A stretch of DNA of 64,000 nucleotides from Tragulus kanchil (GCA_022376925.1 JAIOJX010000002.1:134612831-134676830), one strand, 5' to 3'. Positions 23,671 to 35,475 are shown, counted from the stretch's first letter. Made by a program: numbers and translations. The notes: generated from the sequence alone by a model not told the origin.

Positions 23671-23885
23671 TCTTGCTTATTGGTTACAAGTATGGACTCT
23701 GGAGCTAGCCTGCCTGGGTTCAAATCTTGATTCTGCTACTTACTGGCTGTGTGACTGTGAGTAAGTCACTTAGCCTTTCTGTGCTCCAGTTTCTTCAAAA
23801 TGAGGACAATAATCTACCTACTTTGTAGGAATGTTATATGAAATTAGTTTATGCAAAGAGCTTAAAACAGTGCCTTGTGTGTTGT
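23671..23885 (+). mobile_element. MIR SINE
   Basis: Near full-length and well preserved: tggactctggagctagcctg, then the core tactggctgtgtgactgtga, ending ttaaaacagtgcctt. Confidence 0.85.
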
Positions 23886-24151
23886 GTGCGTGTTTGCTTG
23901 ACTCAGAATCTTGGACCTGTTTTCTTTCGAACACAGCCTGCAGGCTCTGACTCTCCTTAATTCTGCATCTCAGCTGTTCCTAGTGCTAGTCCCTGCCTTT
24001 GGTCCTTTTTTACCCTTTAACTGTGCATTTCCAACATTCTTCTGAGCGTGGGTTCATTTTGGGGGTCTCTTCTGTGTTCCTAGACTTTCCCAACACTCGT
24101 ACTCTTTCCATTGCCTTGAGCCTCCTCAATAGTAGTCATAGCTAACATTTA

Positions 24152-24781
24152 CAGGCATACCTTGGAGATGCTGTGGATTAGGTTCCAGACCACCATGTGT
24201 GTATTAGTCACTCAGTTCTGTCCGACTCATTGCAACCCCATGGACTGCAGCCCACCAGGCTCTGCTGTCCATGGAACTCTCCAGGCAAGAATACAGCAGT
24301 GGGTTGCCATTTCCTTTTCCAGGGGATCTTCCCCACCCAGGGATTGAACCCGGGTCTTCTGCATTGCAGTCAGATTCTTTACCAGGGAAGCCTCCAGACC
24401 ACGAAAATGATGCAAGCATCCCACGGAGTTTTTGGTTTCCCACTGAATATAGAAGTTATGTTCATCCCATACTGTATTTCATTAAGTATGCATTAGCATT
24501 ATGTCTAAAAAGCAATGTATGTGTCTTTAGCATATGCTATTGCTAAAAAATGCTATCATGTGAGCCTTCAACGAGTTGTAATCTGTTTGAGGGTGGAGCT
24601 TTTGAAATATCGTGAGAATTACCAAAATGTGACATAGGGCCTGGAAGTGAGCAAATGCTGCTGGAAAAATGGCGCCGAGAGACTTGCTGGATGCAGGAAT
24701 GCCACAGACCTTCAGTTGGTAAGAAACTCAGTATTTTTGCAATGTAATAAAGTGAAGGGCAATGAAACAGCGTGTACCTGC
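24152..24781 (+). mobile_element. Tigger1-like DNA transposon (TcMar), non-autonomous
   Basis: The left terminal sequence caggcataccttggagatgc and the diverged inverted right end (agggcaatgaaacagcgtgt then acctgc) bracket internal Tigger1 phrases such as tagcattatgtctaaaaagc and gccttcaacgagttgtaatc. No transposase frame. A Bov-A2 SINE splits it at 24194-24392. Confidence 0.75.
24194..24392 (-). mobile_element. Bov-A2 SINE inserted in Tigger1
   Basis: Full set of antisense Bov-A2 landmarks. The target-site duplication tccagaccac is at 24184-24193 and 24393-24402; removing the SINE and one copy restores continuous Tigger1 sequence. Confidence 0.88.
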
Positions 24782-24802
24782 ATTTGCACCCATCACTCGG
24801 CA

Positions 24803-27118
24803 GGTTCTGTTCTAAGTGATTGGGATACAGCAATTCATCCAGTGAGAAAGACCCTCTTGGTATGCACATTTTATGGAGGAGGCACCTGAGGCAGAGAAGC
24901 CATTGGACTTGCCAGGTCACGTGAGGAATAAGCAGATTTGAACTTGGATTTGAACTTGGTCTGGCTCTAGGGTCTGCTCTTCAAAACTGTGCGTACCCCT
25001 CCACCGCCCCACAACAGGCTGTTTTCTCTCCATCCCAGTAGACAGGACTGTAGTCCAGACTCCACACTCTCTCCCTGGACCAGTAGCCTCTGGTCCTGAC
25101 TCCCTGATTCTGGACTGTCTTATCAGGCTCTCATTTCTGTCTTGCTGCGGAGTCATCGTTCTAAAACCAGGTGTGATCTTGGCATCATTCTTGCTGAAAA
25201 CACGTCAGTGGCTTCCTACGGCTTTTGAAGCACAGTTGATTCTCTGAAGGGTCTGGGAGCAGGATCCTCATACATCTTTCTTTGTCAGCCTGGCCTAGGT
25301 ACACCTGCTTCTGCTGTTGCATTGGAATACCAAAGAATGTGTGCCATTCCCACCTTCTCACAAGAGGCTCCTTTGGAAGATGAAGGATACGGCCACCTTG
25401 CTCACAGGCCTGGCATGCTGTGGCCCTGTCGGTCCCTCCAGCCTCTTCCTGACCCCTGCCTCCTCACCTCCTGAGACGAAGCTTCCTTCCTTCAGTTTCT
25501 CTTCCTCCCCCGCAGGTCTCCCCCTACGAGACATTTGCATTGCTCTTTCCTCAGCCTGCTGGTCTGTTTCTCGCCTCTTCTCCTTGAGCTCAGTGAGTCT
25601 CGGTCCTGGGTGCATGCATCTCCACAGCTTTATCACCAAATACCAGTGCCTGGGCCCATGGCAGACAAAGTCGGAATCTCTGTTTATTCAGAGCTTCCCC
25701 GTTGATGCCCATGTGCATGTCCTTCTACACAGGCTCTTTCTGCCTTCTAGAAGGCAGGCGTGGGTGCCGAGGGCTACTCTGGCAGAGGGAGCTGTCAGGA
25801 AGCCGGCATGCTTCTCTGAGTCCGGGAATCAGGCTGACAGCATCTTTGCAAGTTGAGTAACCTCAGTAACCTTGTGTCCTGGTCCAGCATTTGGGTGACC
25901 TTGTGTCCCTTGGTCCCGCAAGGGAGTGGATGGGTTCTGTTCTAAGTGATTGGGATACAGCAATTCATCCAGTGAGAAAGACCCTCTTGGTATGCACATT
26001 TTATGGAGGAGGCACCTGAGGCAGAGAAGCCATTGGACTTGCCAGGTCACGTGAGGAATAAGCAGATTTGAACTTGGATTTGAACTTGGTCTGGCTCTAG
26101 GGTCTGCTCTTCAAAACTGTGCGTACCCCTCCACCGCCCCACAACAGGCTGTTTTCTCTCCATCCCAGTAGACAGGACTGTAGTCCAGACTCCACACTCT
26201 CTCCCTGGACCAGTAGCCTCTGGTCCTGACTCCCTGATTCTGGACTGTCTTATCAGGCTCTCATTTCTGTCTTGCTGCGGAGTCATCGTTCTAAAACCAG
26301 GTGTGATCTTGGCATCATTCTTGCTGAAAACACGTCAGTGGCTTCCTACGGCTTTTGAAGCACAGTTGATTCTCTGAAGGGTCTGGGAGCAGGATCCTCA
26401 TACATCTTTCTTTGTCAGCCTGGCCTAGGTACACCTGCTTCTGCTGTTGCATTGGAATACCAAAGAATGTGTGCCATTCCCACCTTCTCACAAGAGGCTC
26501 CTTTGGAAGATGAAGGATACGGCCACCTTGCTCACAGGCCTGGCATGCTGTGGCCCTGTCGGTCCCTCCAGCCTCTTCCTGACCCCTGCCTCCTCACCTC
26601 CTGAGACGAAGCTTCCTTCCTTCAGTTTCTCTTCCTCCCCAGCAGGTCTCCCCCTACGAGACATTTGCATTGCTCTTTCCTCAGCCTGCTGGTCTGTTTC
26701 TCGCCTCTTCTCCTTGAGCTCAGTGAGTCTCGGTCCTGGGTGCATGCATCTCCACAGCTTTATCACCAAATACCAGTGCCTGGGCCCATGGCAGACAAAG
26801 TCGGAATCTCTGTTTATTCAGAGCTTCCCCGTTGATGCCCATGTGCATGTCCTTCTACACAAGGGCTCTTTCTGCCTTCTAGAAGGCAGGCGTGGGGGTG
26901 CCGAGGGCTACTCTGGCAGAGGGAGCTGTCAGGAAGCCGGCATGCTTCTCTGAGTCCGGGAATCAGGCTGACAGCATCTTTGCAAGTTGAGTAACCTCAG
27001 TAACCTTGTGTCCTGGTCCAGCATTTGGGTGACCTGCCCTCAGCAGGGAGAGGGGGTGCCCCTCCCTCTGTTGGCTGATGACACTGTGGGGGAGGAGGGG
27101 CAGCAAGGGGAGTGGATG
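24803..27118. repeat. Tandem duplication G (copies 1130 and 1186 bp)
   Basis: Copy 1 is 24803-25932 and copy 2 is 25933-27118. Copy 1 lacks about 50 bases just before the junction and differs by small G/A run lengths in its last 200 bases; the first 800 bases are nearly identical. Confidence 0.94.
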
Positions 27119-27334
27119 GGTGTGCGTGCTCTGTGGCTGATGGAGGATTTATCTGCAAGGGTGTGATCTTCGGCAGTGTGTCTGGTCCTTGAAAGGCTGC
27201 TGTACACTCTGAGCATGAATTCACAGGAGGAAGTGGGGCAGAGCTGTGTGAACAGCCTGGAAGGCAGAGAGTGTCAGAACTTGAAGGGCCCCTGGGGATG
27301 CCCAGATTAAGCCCCTTGTTTTCTCGATGGAAAC

Positions 27335-29484
27335 CTGAGGTCAGAGCACAAAAGTGACTTGGCCAAGATCATAGATGGAGTTTTTTATTTTGAGCTGACA
27401 TTGATCAAGGGCACATGACCTGCCCGTTGCTGCATTAAGCACAGTATAATCATGATTTTATAAACGCTCACAAATCTAGAAAGCAGAAACACTCATTTAT
27501 GTACTGTGTTCCACACACACACACAGTGTTTACTAACTGCGAGGTTCTGTGTTGAGCTTTTTACAAAAATTAACTCAATAGCATCTTATAGTCCTATGAG
27601 GGTTTAAGAGCTTGTATTATTGTTTCAACTTTAAAAATGAGGTGGGACTTCTCTTCTGGTCCAGTGGCTAATACTCTGTGCTCCCGATGCAAGGGCCATG
27701 GGTTTGATCCCTGGTCAGGAAACTAGATCCCACATGCCTCGACTAAGAGTTCTCTTGCCACAAGTTAAGATCTTGCATACGCAGCGGAGGTTGAAGATCC
27801 CACGGTGCCACAACTAAGACCCAACACAGCCAAAGAAATAAGTAAATAAAATACCTTTTTAAAATGAGGATACGGAAGCACAAAGATGTTAGGTAACCTG
27901 CCCCAAGTCATGTTAATTTGGGGGTTCAGTCCAGGCAGCTTGCTGTAGAGTCTCCCCATTGTACAGGTGAGAAAATCACTGTCGCTTAAGGAACTTGCTT
28001 AAAGCCACATAACTGGAAAGTAACAGGGCTGGGGCAGGATTTGGGTCCTTTGCCTTGAGAGTGTGGCTCATGAGCACTCTACTAAGGAGAGCGCTCATGG
28101 GGGCTGGGGTCTCATGGCTGAGGGATGTTAGGTTGATGAGCTATTAAAGGGTTAACACTGCACCTGTGGACTCACTGGCCCTACAGGGTCAGCAGCAAGG
28201 GGTCTGTTGCTGATCTGCTGGTGCCTGGGAGTCTCTCAAGGCTGGCGATAGGGAGCTCGCCCTGGCCATGAAGATTGTCCACCAGGTGTGGAAAGTAACA
28301 AGAACTGCACACCCCCATGCCCACAGACAACTCAAGGACAGCCGACTCATCACTAATTTCCCGCTCAGTTTAAACAAAGACTTTGTTTCTGCGCCTGCTT
28401 GGTTGTAGCTGACATGTGATCAAGGGCAAACTGAGGTCAGACCAAGTGACTTGGCCAAGATCATAGATGGAGTTTTTATTTTGAGCTGACATTGATCAAG
28501 GGCACATGACCTGGCTGCATTAAGCACAGTATAATCATGATTTTATAAACGCTCACAAATCTAGAAAGCAGAAACACTCATTTATGTACTGTGTTCCACA
28601 CACACACACAGTGTTTACTAACTGCGAGGTTCTGTGTTGAGCTTTTTACAAAAATTAACTCAATAGCATCTTATAGTCCTATGAGGGTTTAAGAGCTTGT
28701 ATTATTGTTTCAACTTTAAAAATGAGGTGGGACTTCTCTTCTGGTCCAGTGGCTAATACTCTGTGCTCCCGATGCAAGGGCCATGGGTTTGATCCCTGGT
28801 CAGGAAACTAGATCCCACATGCCTCGACTAAGAGTTCTCTTGCCACAAGTTAAGATCTTGCATACGCAGCGGAGGTTGAAGATCCCACGGTGCCACAACT
28901 AAGACCCAACACAGCCAAAGAAATAAGTAAATAAAATACCTTTTTAAAATGAGGATACGGAAGCACAAAGATGTTAGGTAACCTGCCCCAAGTCATGTTA
29001 ATTTGGGGGTTCAGTCCAGGCAGCTTGCTGTAGAGTCTCCCCATTGTACAGGTGAGAAAATCACTGTCGCTTAAGGAACTTGCTTAAAGCCACATAACTG
29101 GAAAGTAACAGGGCTGGGGCAGGATTTGGGTCCTTTGCCTTGAGAGTGTGGCTCATGAGCACTCTACTAAGGAGAGCGCTCATGGGGGCTGGGGTCTCAT
29201 GGCTGAGGGATGTTAGGTTGATGAGCTATTAAAGGGTTAACACTGCACCTGTGGACTCACTGGCCCTACAGGGTCAGCAGCAAGGGGTCTGTTGCTGATC
29301 TGCTGGTGCCTGGGAGTCTCTCAAGGCTGGCGATAGGGAGCTCGCCCTGGCCATGAAGATTGTCCACCAGGTGTGGAAAGTAACAAGAACTGCACACCCC
29401 CATGCCCACAGACAACTCAAGGACAGCCGACTCATCACTAATTTCCTGCTCAGTTTAAACAAAGACTTTGTTTCTGCGCCTGCT
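27335..29484. repeat. Tandem duplication H with 31-base junction filler
   Basis: Copy 1 is 27335-28399 and copy 2 is 28431-29484. Bases 28400-28430 belong to neither end, but their middle imitates, with errors, a stretch found at about 27395-27414. Copy 2 has several small deletions within its first 100 bases. One C/T difference lies at about 28365 versus 29448. Confidence 0.93.
27644..27860 (+). mobile_element. CHR-family SINE
   Basis: Head gggacttctcttctggtccag, B-box-like gggtttgatccctggt, body with actaagacccaacacagcca and an aaataagtaaataaa tail. Copy at 28729-28945 through duplication H. Confidence 0.8.
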
Positions 29485-31322
29485 CTAAGAAACCCCCTCC
29501 CCTTTCTTTTTTCCCCTTCTCCTCCCAGATAAAACCTCCTTGTCCCATCTCTGGGGCGCAACTTCACTGGCCCACCTTTTGGATCTGTGGATCTCACCCG
29601 GGAACTCTTCCCAGATAGGCTCTTTCCCTAACAGCTTGCTGTCCGTCGTGCCTTTGCGATTCTTACAAGGGGTCTGAGCGAGGACAGGCGATGAGGGCTG
29701 AGGCAGAGCTTGGAGCCAGGCAAGGGGCAGAGGGATGGGTCAGCCGGGTCTGCCGGGGCTGAAGTAGGATACCTGCCGTTGAATAGTTCCCCCCAGAGGG
29801 TGAAGAGCGCCAGGCAGATGCCCTGGCCCAGGTTCCACCCTCTGTCCTTCAGACGTCACTTCCTCGGGAAAGCCTCCCCGATCTGATGGCGGAATCCCCC
29901 ACTGTAGATCCTCTGAGCACCTCGAGCTTGTCTTGCAGGAGAGTCAGACGTGTGTGTTTGTTTGTGCCTTTTTCCTGTCTACTTCCTGCTAGGCTGGGAG
30001 CCCATCAGGGCAGACCCTGTGTTTGATTTTGCTCCCCTAGCACCTGACACATGCCGGCACTCAGCAAAGCTTTGGGGAACAAGTGGGTAAATCCATTCAT
30101 TGCTTGTTTTTGTGGAGGGAATTGGTACCTGAAATCAAGACTGAAGTTCAAGAACATATGGTTGCCAGAGGGAAGGATCGGGGGAAGAGATCACTAGGGA
30201 GTTTGGGATGGATATGGACACACTGCCGTATTTAAAATGGACAACCAACAGGGATCTGGGGTCTCATGGCTGAGGGATGTTAGGTTGATGAGCTATTAAA
30301 GGGTTAACACTGCACCTGTGGACTCACTGGCCCTACAGGGTCAGCAGCAAGGGGTCTGTTGCTGATCTGCTGGTGCCTGGGAGTCTCTCAAGGCTGGCGA
30401 TAGGGAGCTCGCCCTGGCCATGAAGATTGTCCACCAGGTGTGGAAAGTAACAAGAACTGCACACCCCCATGCCCACAGACAACTCAAGGACAGCCGACTC
30501 ATCACTAATTTCCTGCTCAGTTTAAACAAAGACTTTGTTTCTGCGCCTGCTCTAAGAAACCCCCTCCCCTTTCTTTTTTCCCCTTCTCCTCCCAGATAAA
30601 ACCTCCTTGTCCCATCTCTGGGGCGCAACTTCACTGGCCCACCTTTTGGATCTGTGGATCTCACCCGGGAACTCTTCCCAGATAGGCTCTTTCCCTAACA
30701 GCTTGCTGTCCGTCGTGCCTTTGCGATTCTTACAAGGGGTCTGAGCGAGGACAGGCGATGAGGGCTGAGGCAGAGCTTGGAGCCAGGCAAGGGGCAGAGG
30801 GATGGGTCAGCCGGGTCTGCCGGGGCTGAAGTAGGATACCTGCCGTTGAATAGTTCCCCCCAGAGGGTGAAGAGCGCCAGGCAGATGCCCTGGCCCAGGT
30901 TCCACCCTCTGTCCTTCAGACGTCACTTCCTCGGGAAAGCCTCCCCGATCTGATGGCGGAATCCCCCACTGTAGATCCTCTGAGCACCTCGAGCTTGTCT
31001 TGCAGGAGAGTCAGACGTGTGTGTTTGTTTGTGCCTTTTTCCTGTCTACTTCCTGCTAGGCTGGGAGCCCATCAGGGCAGACCCTGTGTTTGATTTTGCT
31101 CCCCTAGCACCTGACACATGCCGGCACTCAGCAAAGCTTTGGGGAACAAGTGGGTAAATCCATTCATTGCTTGTTTTTGTGGAGGGAATTGGTACCTGAA
31201 ATCAAGACTGAAGTTCAAGAACATATGGTTGCCAGAGGGAAGGATCGGGGGAAGAGATCACTAGGGAGTTTGGGATGGATATGGACACACTGCCGTATTT
31301 AAAATGGACAACCAACAGGGAT
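29189..31322. repeat. Tandem duplication I (two 1067 bp copies)
   Basis: Copy 1 is 29189-30255 and copy 2 is 30256-31322. I saw no difference between them. The join shares ctg. The start overlaps duplication H and the end overlaps J, so 28104-28399 has three copies and 29966-30255 has three copies. Confidence 0.95.
29209..29670 (+). mobile_element. Possible solo LTR (endogenous retrovirus class I type)
   Basis: The segment from tgttaggttg to gattcttaca begins TG and ends CA. It contains a TATA-like agataaaacctcc (about 29587-29600) after a CT-rich stretch, then a GC-rich leader-like part. This resembles U3-R-U5 order, but I see no clear target-site duplication or internal retroviral genes. 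Further assembled copies start at about 28124 (truncated) and 30276. Confidence 0.4.
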
Positions 31323-31490
31323 CTGCTATAGAGCCCAGGGAACTCTGTTCAATGTTATATGGCAGCCAGCATGGGAGGGGAGCTTGGGGAAGAATGGATA
31401 TGTGCACAGGTGTGGCTGAGTCCCTTTGCTGTCCACCTGAAAGGATCACAGCCTTGTTAACTACCTATACTCCAATTCAAAATCAAGTTA
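31200..31490 (+). mobile_element. L1 3' UTR fragment
   Basis: Contains phrases common at ruminant L1 3' ends (agcccagggaactctgttca, tgagtccctttgctgtccac). A second copy is at about 32316-32605 (duplication J) and a truncated one ends at 30255 (duplication I). Confidence 0.7.
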
Positions 31491-31718
31491 TTTTTCGTAC
31501 TTTAATGATTACATAGATTAAGAAAGTGCAGATTGTATAGAAGTTTTCAGAGTCTGATTCGTGTTTGTAATCACAGAGTTAGTCGTGATGATTCTCTCCG
31601 AGGATAGAGGTTTTAAATAAAGACATTTACTAAGCTAAAAAGAAAAAGGACTGACATTCAGGAGGCGGCAACATAAATGGGGTTTCCTGGGATGAGGTAC
31701 AGCTAGGTAGGCATAAGG

Positions 31719-31925
31719 AGGGCTTTCCAGGTGGTAAAGAACTTGCCCTGCAGGGTGACAGAAGACATGTCACCCTGCAGGAGACAGAAGACACGTGGGT
31801 ATGATCCTTGGGTCAGAAAGATGCCTGGAGAAGGGCCTGGCAACCCACTCCAGTATTCTCGCCTGGAGAATCCCTGTGGATAGAGGAGCCTAGAGCTGGC
31901 CGTGACTGAGTGAGTGAACACGCCT
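31719..31925 (+). mobile_element. Bov-A2 SINE with internal hairpin insertion
   Basis: Plus-strand element (agggctttccaggtgg head, caacccactccagtattctc core). Its 5' part contains an extra segment forming a perfect 13-base inverted repeat at 31747-31759 and 31769-31781. Copy at 32834-33040. Confidence 0.75.
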
Positions 31926-33370
31926 GAACGAGGCAGGCATAGAGACTGAGCAGTGGAGCATAAGAGGAAATGTAAAAATGAACAAAGGATACAAGTGAAA
32001 TTAGTGTATGATACAAGAGGCAAGAGAAGATGCATGCCATACATTTAGTATTACAATTTGCTAAACATTAAGACAAAATAAAGGCCCTTCGAAGCTAAAA
32101 TGAATTTCAAGTTAGCGCCCATCGGAGACCCTGTGTTTGAATTTGGGGGCCTTTTTCCTGTCTACTTCCTGCTAGGCTGGGAGCCCATCAGGGCAGACCC
32201 TGTGTTTGATTTTGCTCCCTAGCACCTGACACATGCCGGCACTCAGCAAAGCTTTGGGGAACAAGTGGGTAAATCCATTCATTGCTTGTTTTTGTGGAGG
32301 GAATTGGTACCTGAAATCAAGACTGAAGTTCAAGAACATATGGTTGCCAGAGGGAAGGATCGGGGGAAGAGATCACTAGGGAGTTTGGGATGGATATGGA
32401 CACACTGCCGTATTTAAAATGGACAACCAACAGGGATCTGCTATAGAGCCCAGGGAACTCTGTTCAATGTTATATGGCAGCCAGCATGGGAGGGGAGCTT
32501 GGGGAAGAATGGATATGTGCACAGGTGTGGCTGAGTCCCTTTGCTGTCCACCTGAAAGGATCACAGCCTTGTTAACTACCTATACTCCAATTCAAAATCA
32601 AGTTATTTTTCGTACTTTAATGATTACATAGATTAAGAAAGTGCAGATTGTATAGAAGTTTTCAGAGTCTGATTCGTGTTTGTAATCACAGAGTTAGTCG
32701 TGATGATTCTCTCCGAGGATAGAGGTTTTAAATAAAGACATTTACTAAGCTAAAAAGAAAAAGGACTGACATTCAGGAGGCGGCAACATAAATGGGGTTT
32801 CCTGGGATGAGGTACAGCTAGGTAGGCATAAGGAGGGCTTTCCAGGTGGTAAAGAACTTGCCCTGCAGGGTGACAGAAGACATGTCACCCTGCAGGAGAC
32901 AGAAGACACGTGGGTATGATCCTTGGGTCAGAAAGATGCCTGGAGAAGGGCCTGGCAACCCACTCCAGTATTCTCGCCTGGAGAATCCCTGTGGATAGAG
33001 GAGCCTAGAGCTGGCCGTGACTGAGTGAGTGAACACGCCTGAACGAGGCAGGCATAGAGACTGAGCAGTGGAGCATAAGAGGAAATGTAAAAATGAACAA
33101 AGGATACAAGTGAAATTAGTGTATGATACAAGAGGCAAGAGAAGATGCATGCCATACATTTAGTATTACAATTTGCTAAACATTAAGACAAAATAAAGGC
33201 CTCTCTTCAAGAAGCTCCTGCTAAAATGAATTTCAAGGGAAATAATGATTTCAGTGTAGAAAGAAAAACTGTAAGAGGTTGAAGAAAATACTGGGAAGGA
33301 CTTTCTAAACGCAGCACCAGGGGCAGAGACCATAAAGGAAAAGGGAAGCCTTGAAGTTTATTTAAACCCA

Positions 33371-33565
33371 CGTGGGACTTCCCTAAGGCCTCGTGCTCAC
33401 AACGCAAAAAGCCCAGGTGTGATCTCTGGTCAGGGAATTAAGATCCCACATGCTGCAACGAAGAGTTCACACACTACCACTAAAGATTCCATATGCTGCA
33501 TCTAAGACTCAGCCCAACCAATAAATAAAGTAAAAATAAACATTAAAAATATTAAAAATACACAA
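33371..33565 (+). mobile_element. CHR-family SINE, diverged
   Basis: Head gtgggacttccctaaggc, gtgatctctggtcagggaat, body with tctaagactcagcccaacca, tail rich in aaataaa. Confidence 0.7.
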
Positions 33566-33859
33566 ACACACCTGCAATGTTAGACGCTGAAAGAAAGCAC
33601 ATCAACAAAATTTCAAAGGCAAATGGAAAACTGGAAAAATATTTACAATATATGTTATAGGTGAGTGGGTCATGTTCTTTAAGTTGTATAAAAAGCATGT
33701 TGCAAATCATTTAGAAAGCAACAAACTAGAATTTAAAGGACAAAGGCTGTGGTTGGAAAATGATTGGTAACAGTGAATATTTTAAAATATTTCCTTCCAC
33801 CAGTGACTGACTGACAGGCAGTGGTCAGGCAGTAACCTGTTGAGCTCTCCCATCAACTT

Positions 33860-33995
33860 AGGGAGTAATTATGATGATGATCCCATTTTTAGATGCAGAA
33901 ACTAAAGCTTGAAAGGGTTAAATAATTTGCCTCCGGGAGTCCAAAAGCTAATCCACTTGGAGAGCTGGGCCTTACATTTGGAGGTGGCTATTAAT
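33860..33995 (-). mobile_element. MIR SINE, diverged
   Basis: Antisense MIR-like cccatttttagatgcagaaa, gggttaaataatttgcctcc and a following gctgggcct. Confidence 0.55.
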
Positions 33996-34079
33996 TAACC
34001 CCCTCTATTGACATTGACTTCAGCACAGATTGTAACCCAGGAAGTTGTATTTAAAATCCTATCAGAGTTGACACAACGG

Positions 34080-34345
34080 GGCGCTTGCCCTTAAATGGAA
34101 CAATTACTTTTTGGCCCAAGGGGCTGGGGCTGTGGCGGGAGGCTGGGGGCGGAGTTGTCAGACCCTCCCACAGACCCTGGGGCATCTACACAGCTTATCA
34201 GCGCTGTTCATTCTCTCCTGGAACACAATGAACAATCTTCAGCAAATTACAGGGCCCTGCTTTCATCTGTGTTAATTACAGCTTCTCACATTTTACGCAT
34301 TTCATGTGCAGCAAATCTCTGTCCACATCCTCCTAATTAAGGTTT
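34080..34345. promoter_or_regulatory. Candidate conserved non-coding element
   Basis: Unique sequence without repeat signature, holding clustered potential factor sites: aacaat near 34099, acaatgaacaat at 34225-34236 (paired SOX-like), and TAATTA cores near 34272 and 34335. Conservation cannot be tested here, so this is only a candidate. Confidence 0.25.
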
Positions 34346-34953
34346 CCCAGCTTCTTTGTCTCTTGGGAATTCTCAGCATTTTGTCTGCAGCTCTGGAGTC
34401 TGGTGATGCTGATGGGTTACCCAGCAGGCTGGTCCATGCTGGTGGGAATTCCGTGGTACCCAGATAACTGGGAAAATACTCTATTTTTGTTCAAACTCTG
34501 CAGAGGTAATCTACGGAGACTCATACTCCTTTGTACTTTGTTCCCTCCTGCCTTCCTAAAGAAACGCTTTGTATTAGCTTCTCTTGCAGCCTCTCCTTCT
34601 AGCATTTGTTCTTGCAGGTCTGAGTAATTTAAAATAGACTTTCTGATCTTGCCTCACTCTCTCACTCAAAGATAGCATGCAGCATAGTTCTGCACCTTGG
34701 GTTCTGTTTTTTTTTTTCTTTTTCGCCTTCATTTAAAAATATGCCCTTAAGATTGTTTTCCACCTTAGTGCAGAAAGCTCTTCTTTTCTGTACCTGAATG
34801 GTAGTCCATTGTGTAACTACAGGAAGATTTATTTAGGTGTCTCCATCCCTGTAGCACTTGGTTCATTAAAATCTTTTGCTAGTATAAATGATGCTGCAGT
34901 GAATAGCCGTGTTTGTGTGTATGTGTGTGTAATTTCCTATGTATGCAGATTTG

Positions 34954-35172
34954 GGGCTTCCCTGGTGGCTCAGATGGTAAAGAATCCACCTGCAATGCAG
35001 GAGACCTGGGTTCGATTCCTGGGTTGGGAAGATTCCCTGGAGGAGAGCATGGCAACCCACTCCAGTATTCTTGCCTGGAGAATTCCTTGGACAGAGGAGC
35101 CTGGCAATCTACAGTCTATGGGGTCACAAAGAGTTGGACATGCCTGGAGTGACTAAGCACAGACACACAAGT
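34954..35172 (+). mobile_element. Bov-A2/Bov-tA SINE, well preserved
   Basis: ggggcttccctggtggctca head, gggttcgattcctgggttgg, caacccactccagtattctt and tggggtcacaaagagttgga are all present in order. Confidence 0.9.
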
Positions 35173-35475
35173 GGCTTTATCTCCAATCAAAGGGGAGAAA
35201 CCTTTGGCATTTTGATAGGCACGCCCTGTTGCCCCCACAGGGTGATCTCGGCTTTCTCACAGCCTGTTAATGGAGACCGTTGGGATGAACATCTTCGACT
35301 TTCATTTTAAGAGCTATTTCATTTTTAAGCTGTGTTAGAAAATAACTATAATTTGCACACCCATTTCACAAGTTCTCACTCTCAGAGAGTTTTCTTTTGA
35401 AATGGGTTTAAGTAAAAGTCGTATGTCGAGTGAAAGAAAAAACGCCAAGTATTAATAAATAATAATGTAGGTAGA

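Larger units (their letters stand above)
31033..33237. repeat. Tandem duplication J with scrambled junction
   Basis: Clean homology runs from 31033 in copy 1 and 32149 in copy 2; the copies end near 32110 and 33237. About 32089-32148 is noisy: it contains imperfect versions of nearby bases (for example a damaged form of the 31067-31100 segment). One C-run differs in length. Confidence 0.93.

Noticed and set aside
25317..26953. Paired open frames of 179 and 168 codons at 25317 and 26447.
   Set aside because: They are the two copies of duplication G. No domain is recognisable, and the C-termini differ because of indels near the junction.
28104..30740. A provirus with two or three LTRs around 28-31 kb.
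   Set aside because: The LTR-like copies are at the offsets of duplications H and I, share flanking non-LTR sequence, and have no retroviral genes between them.
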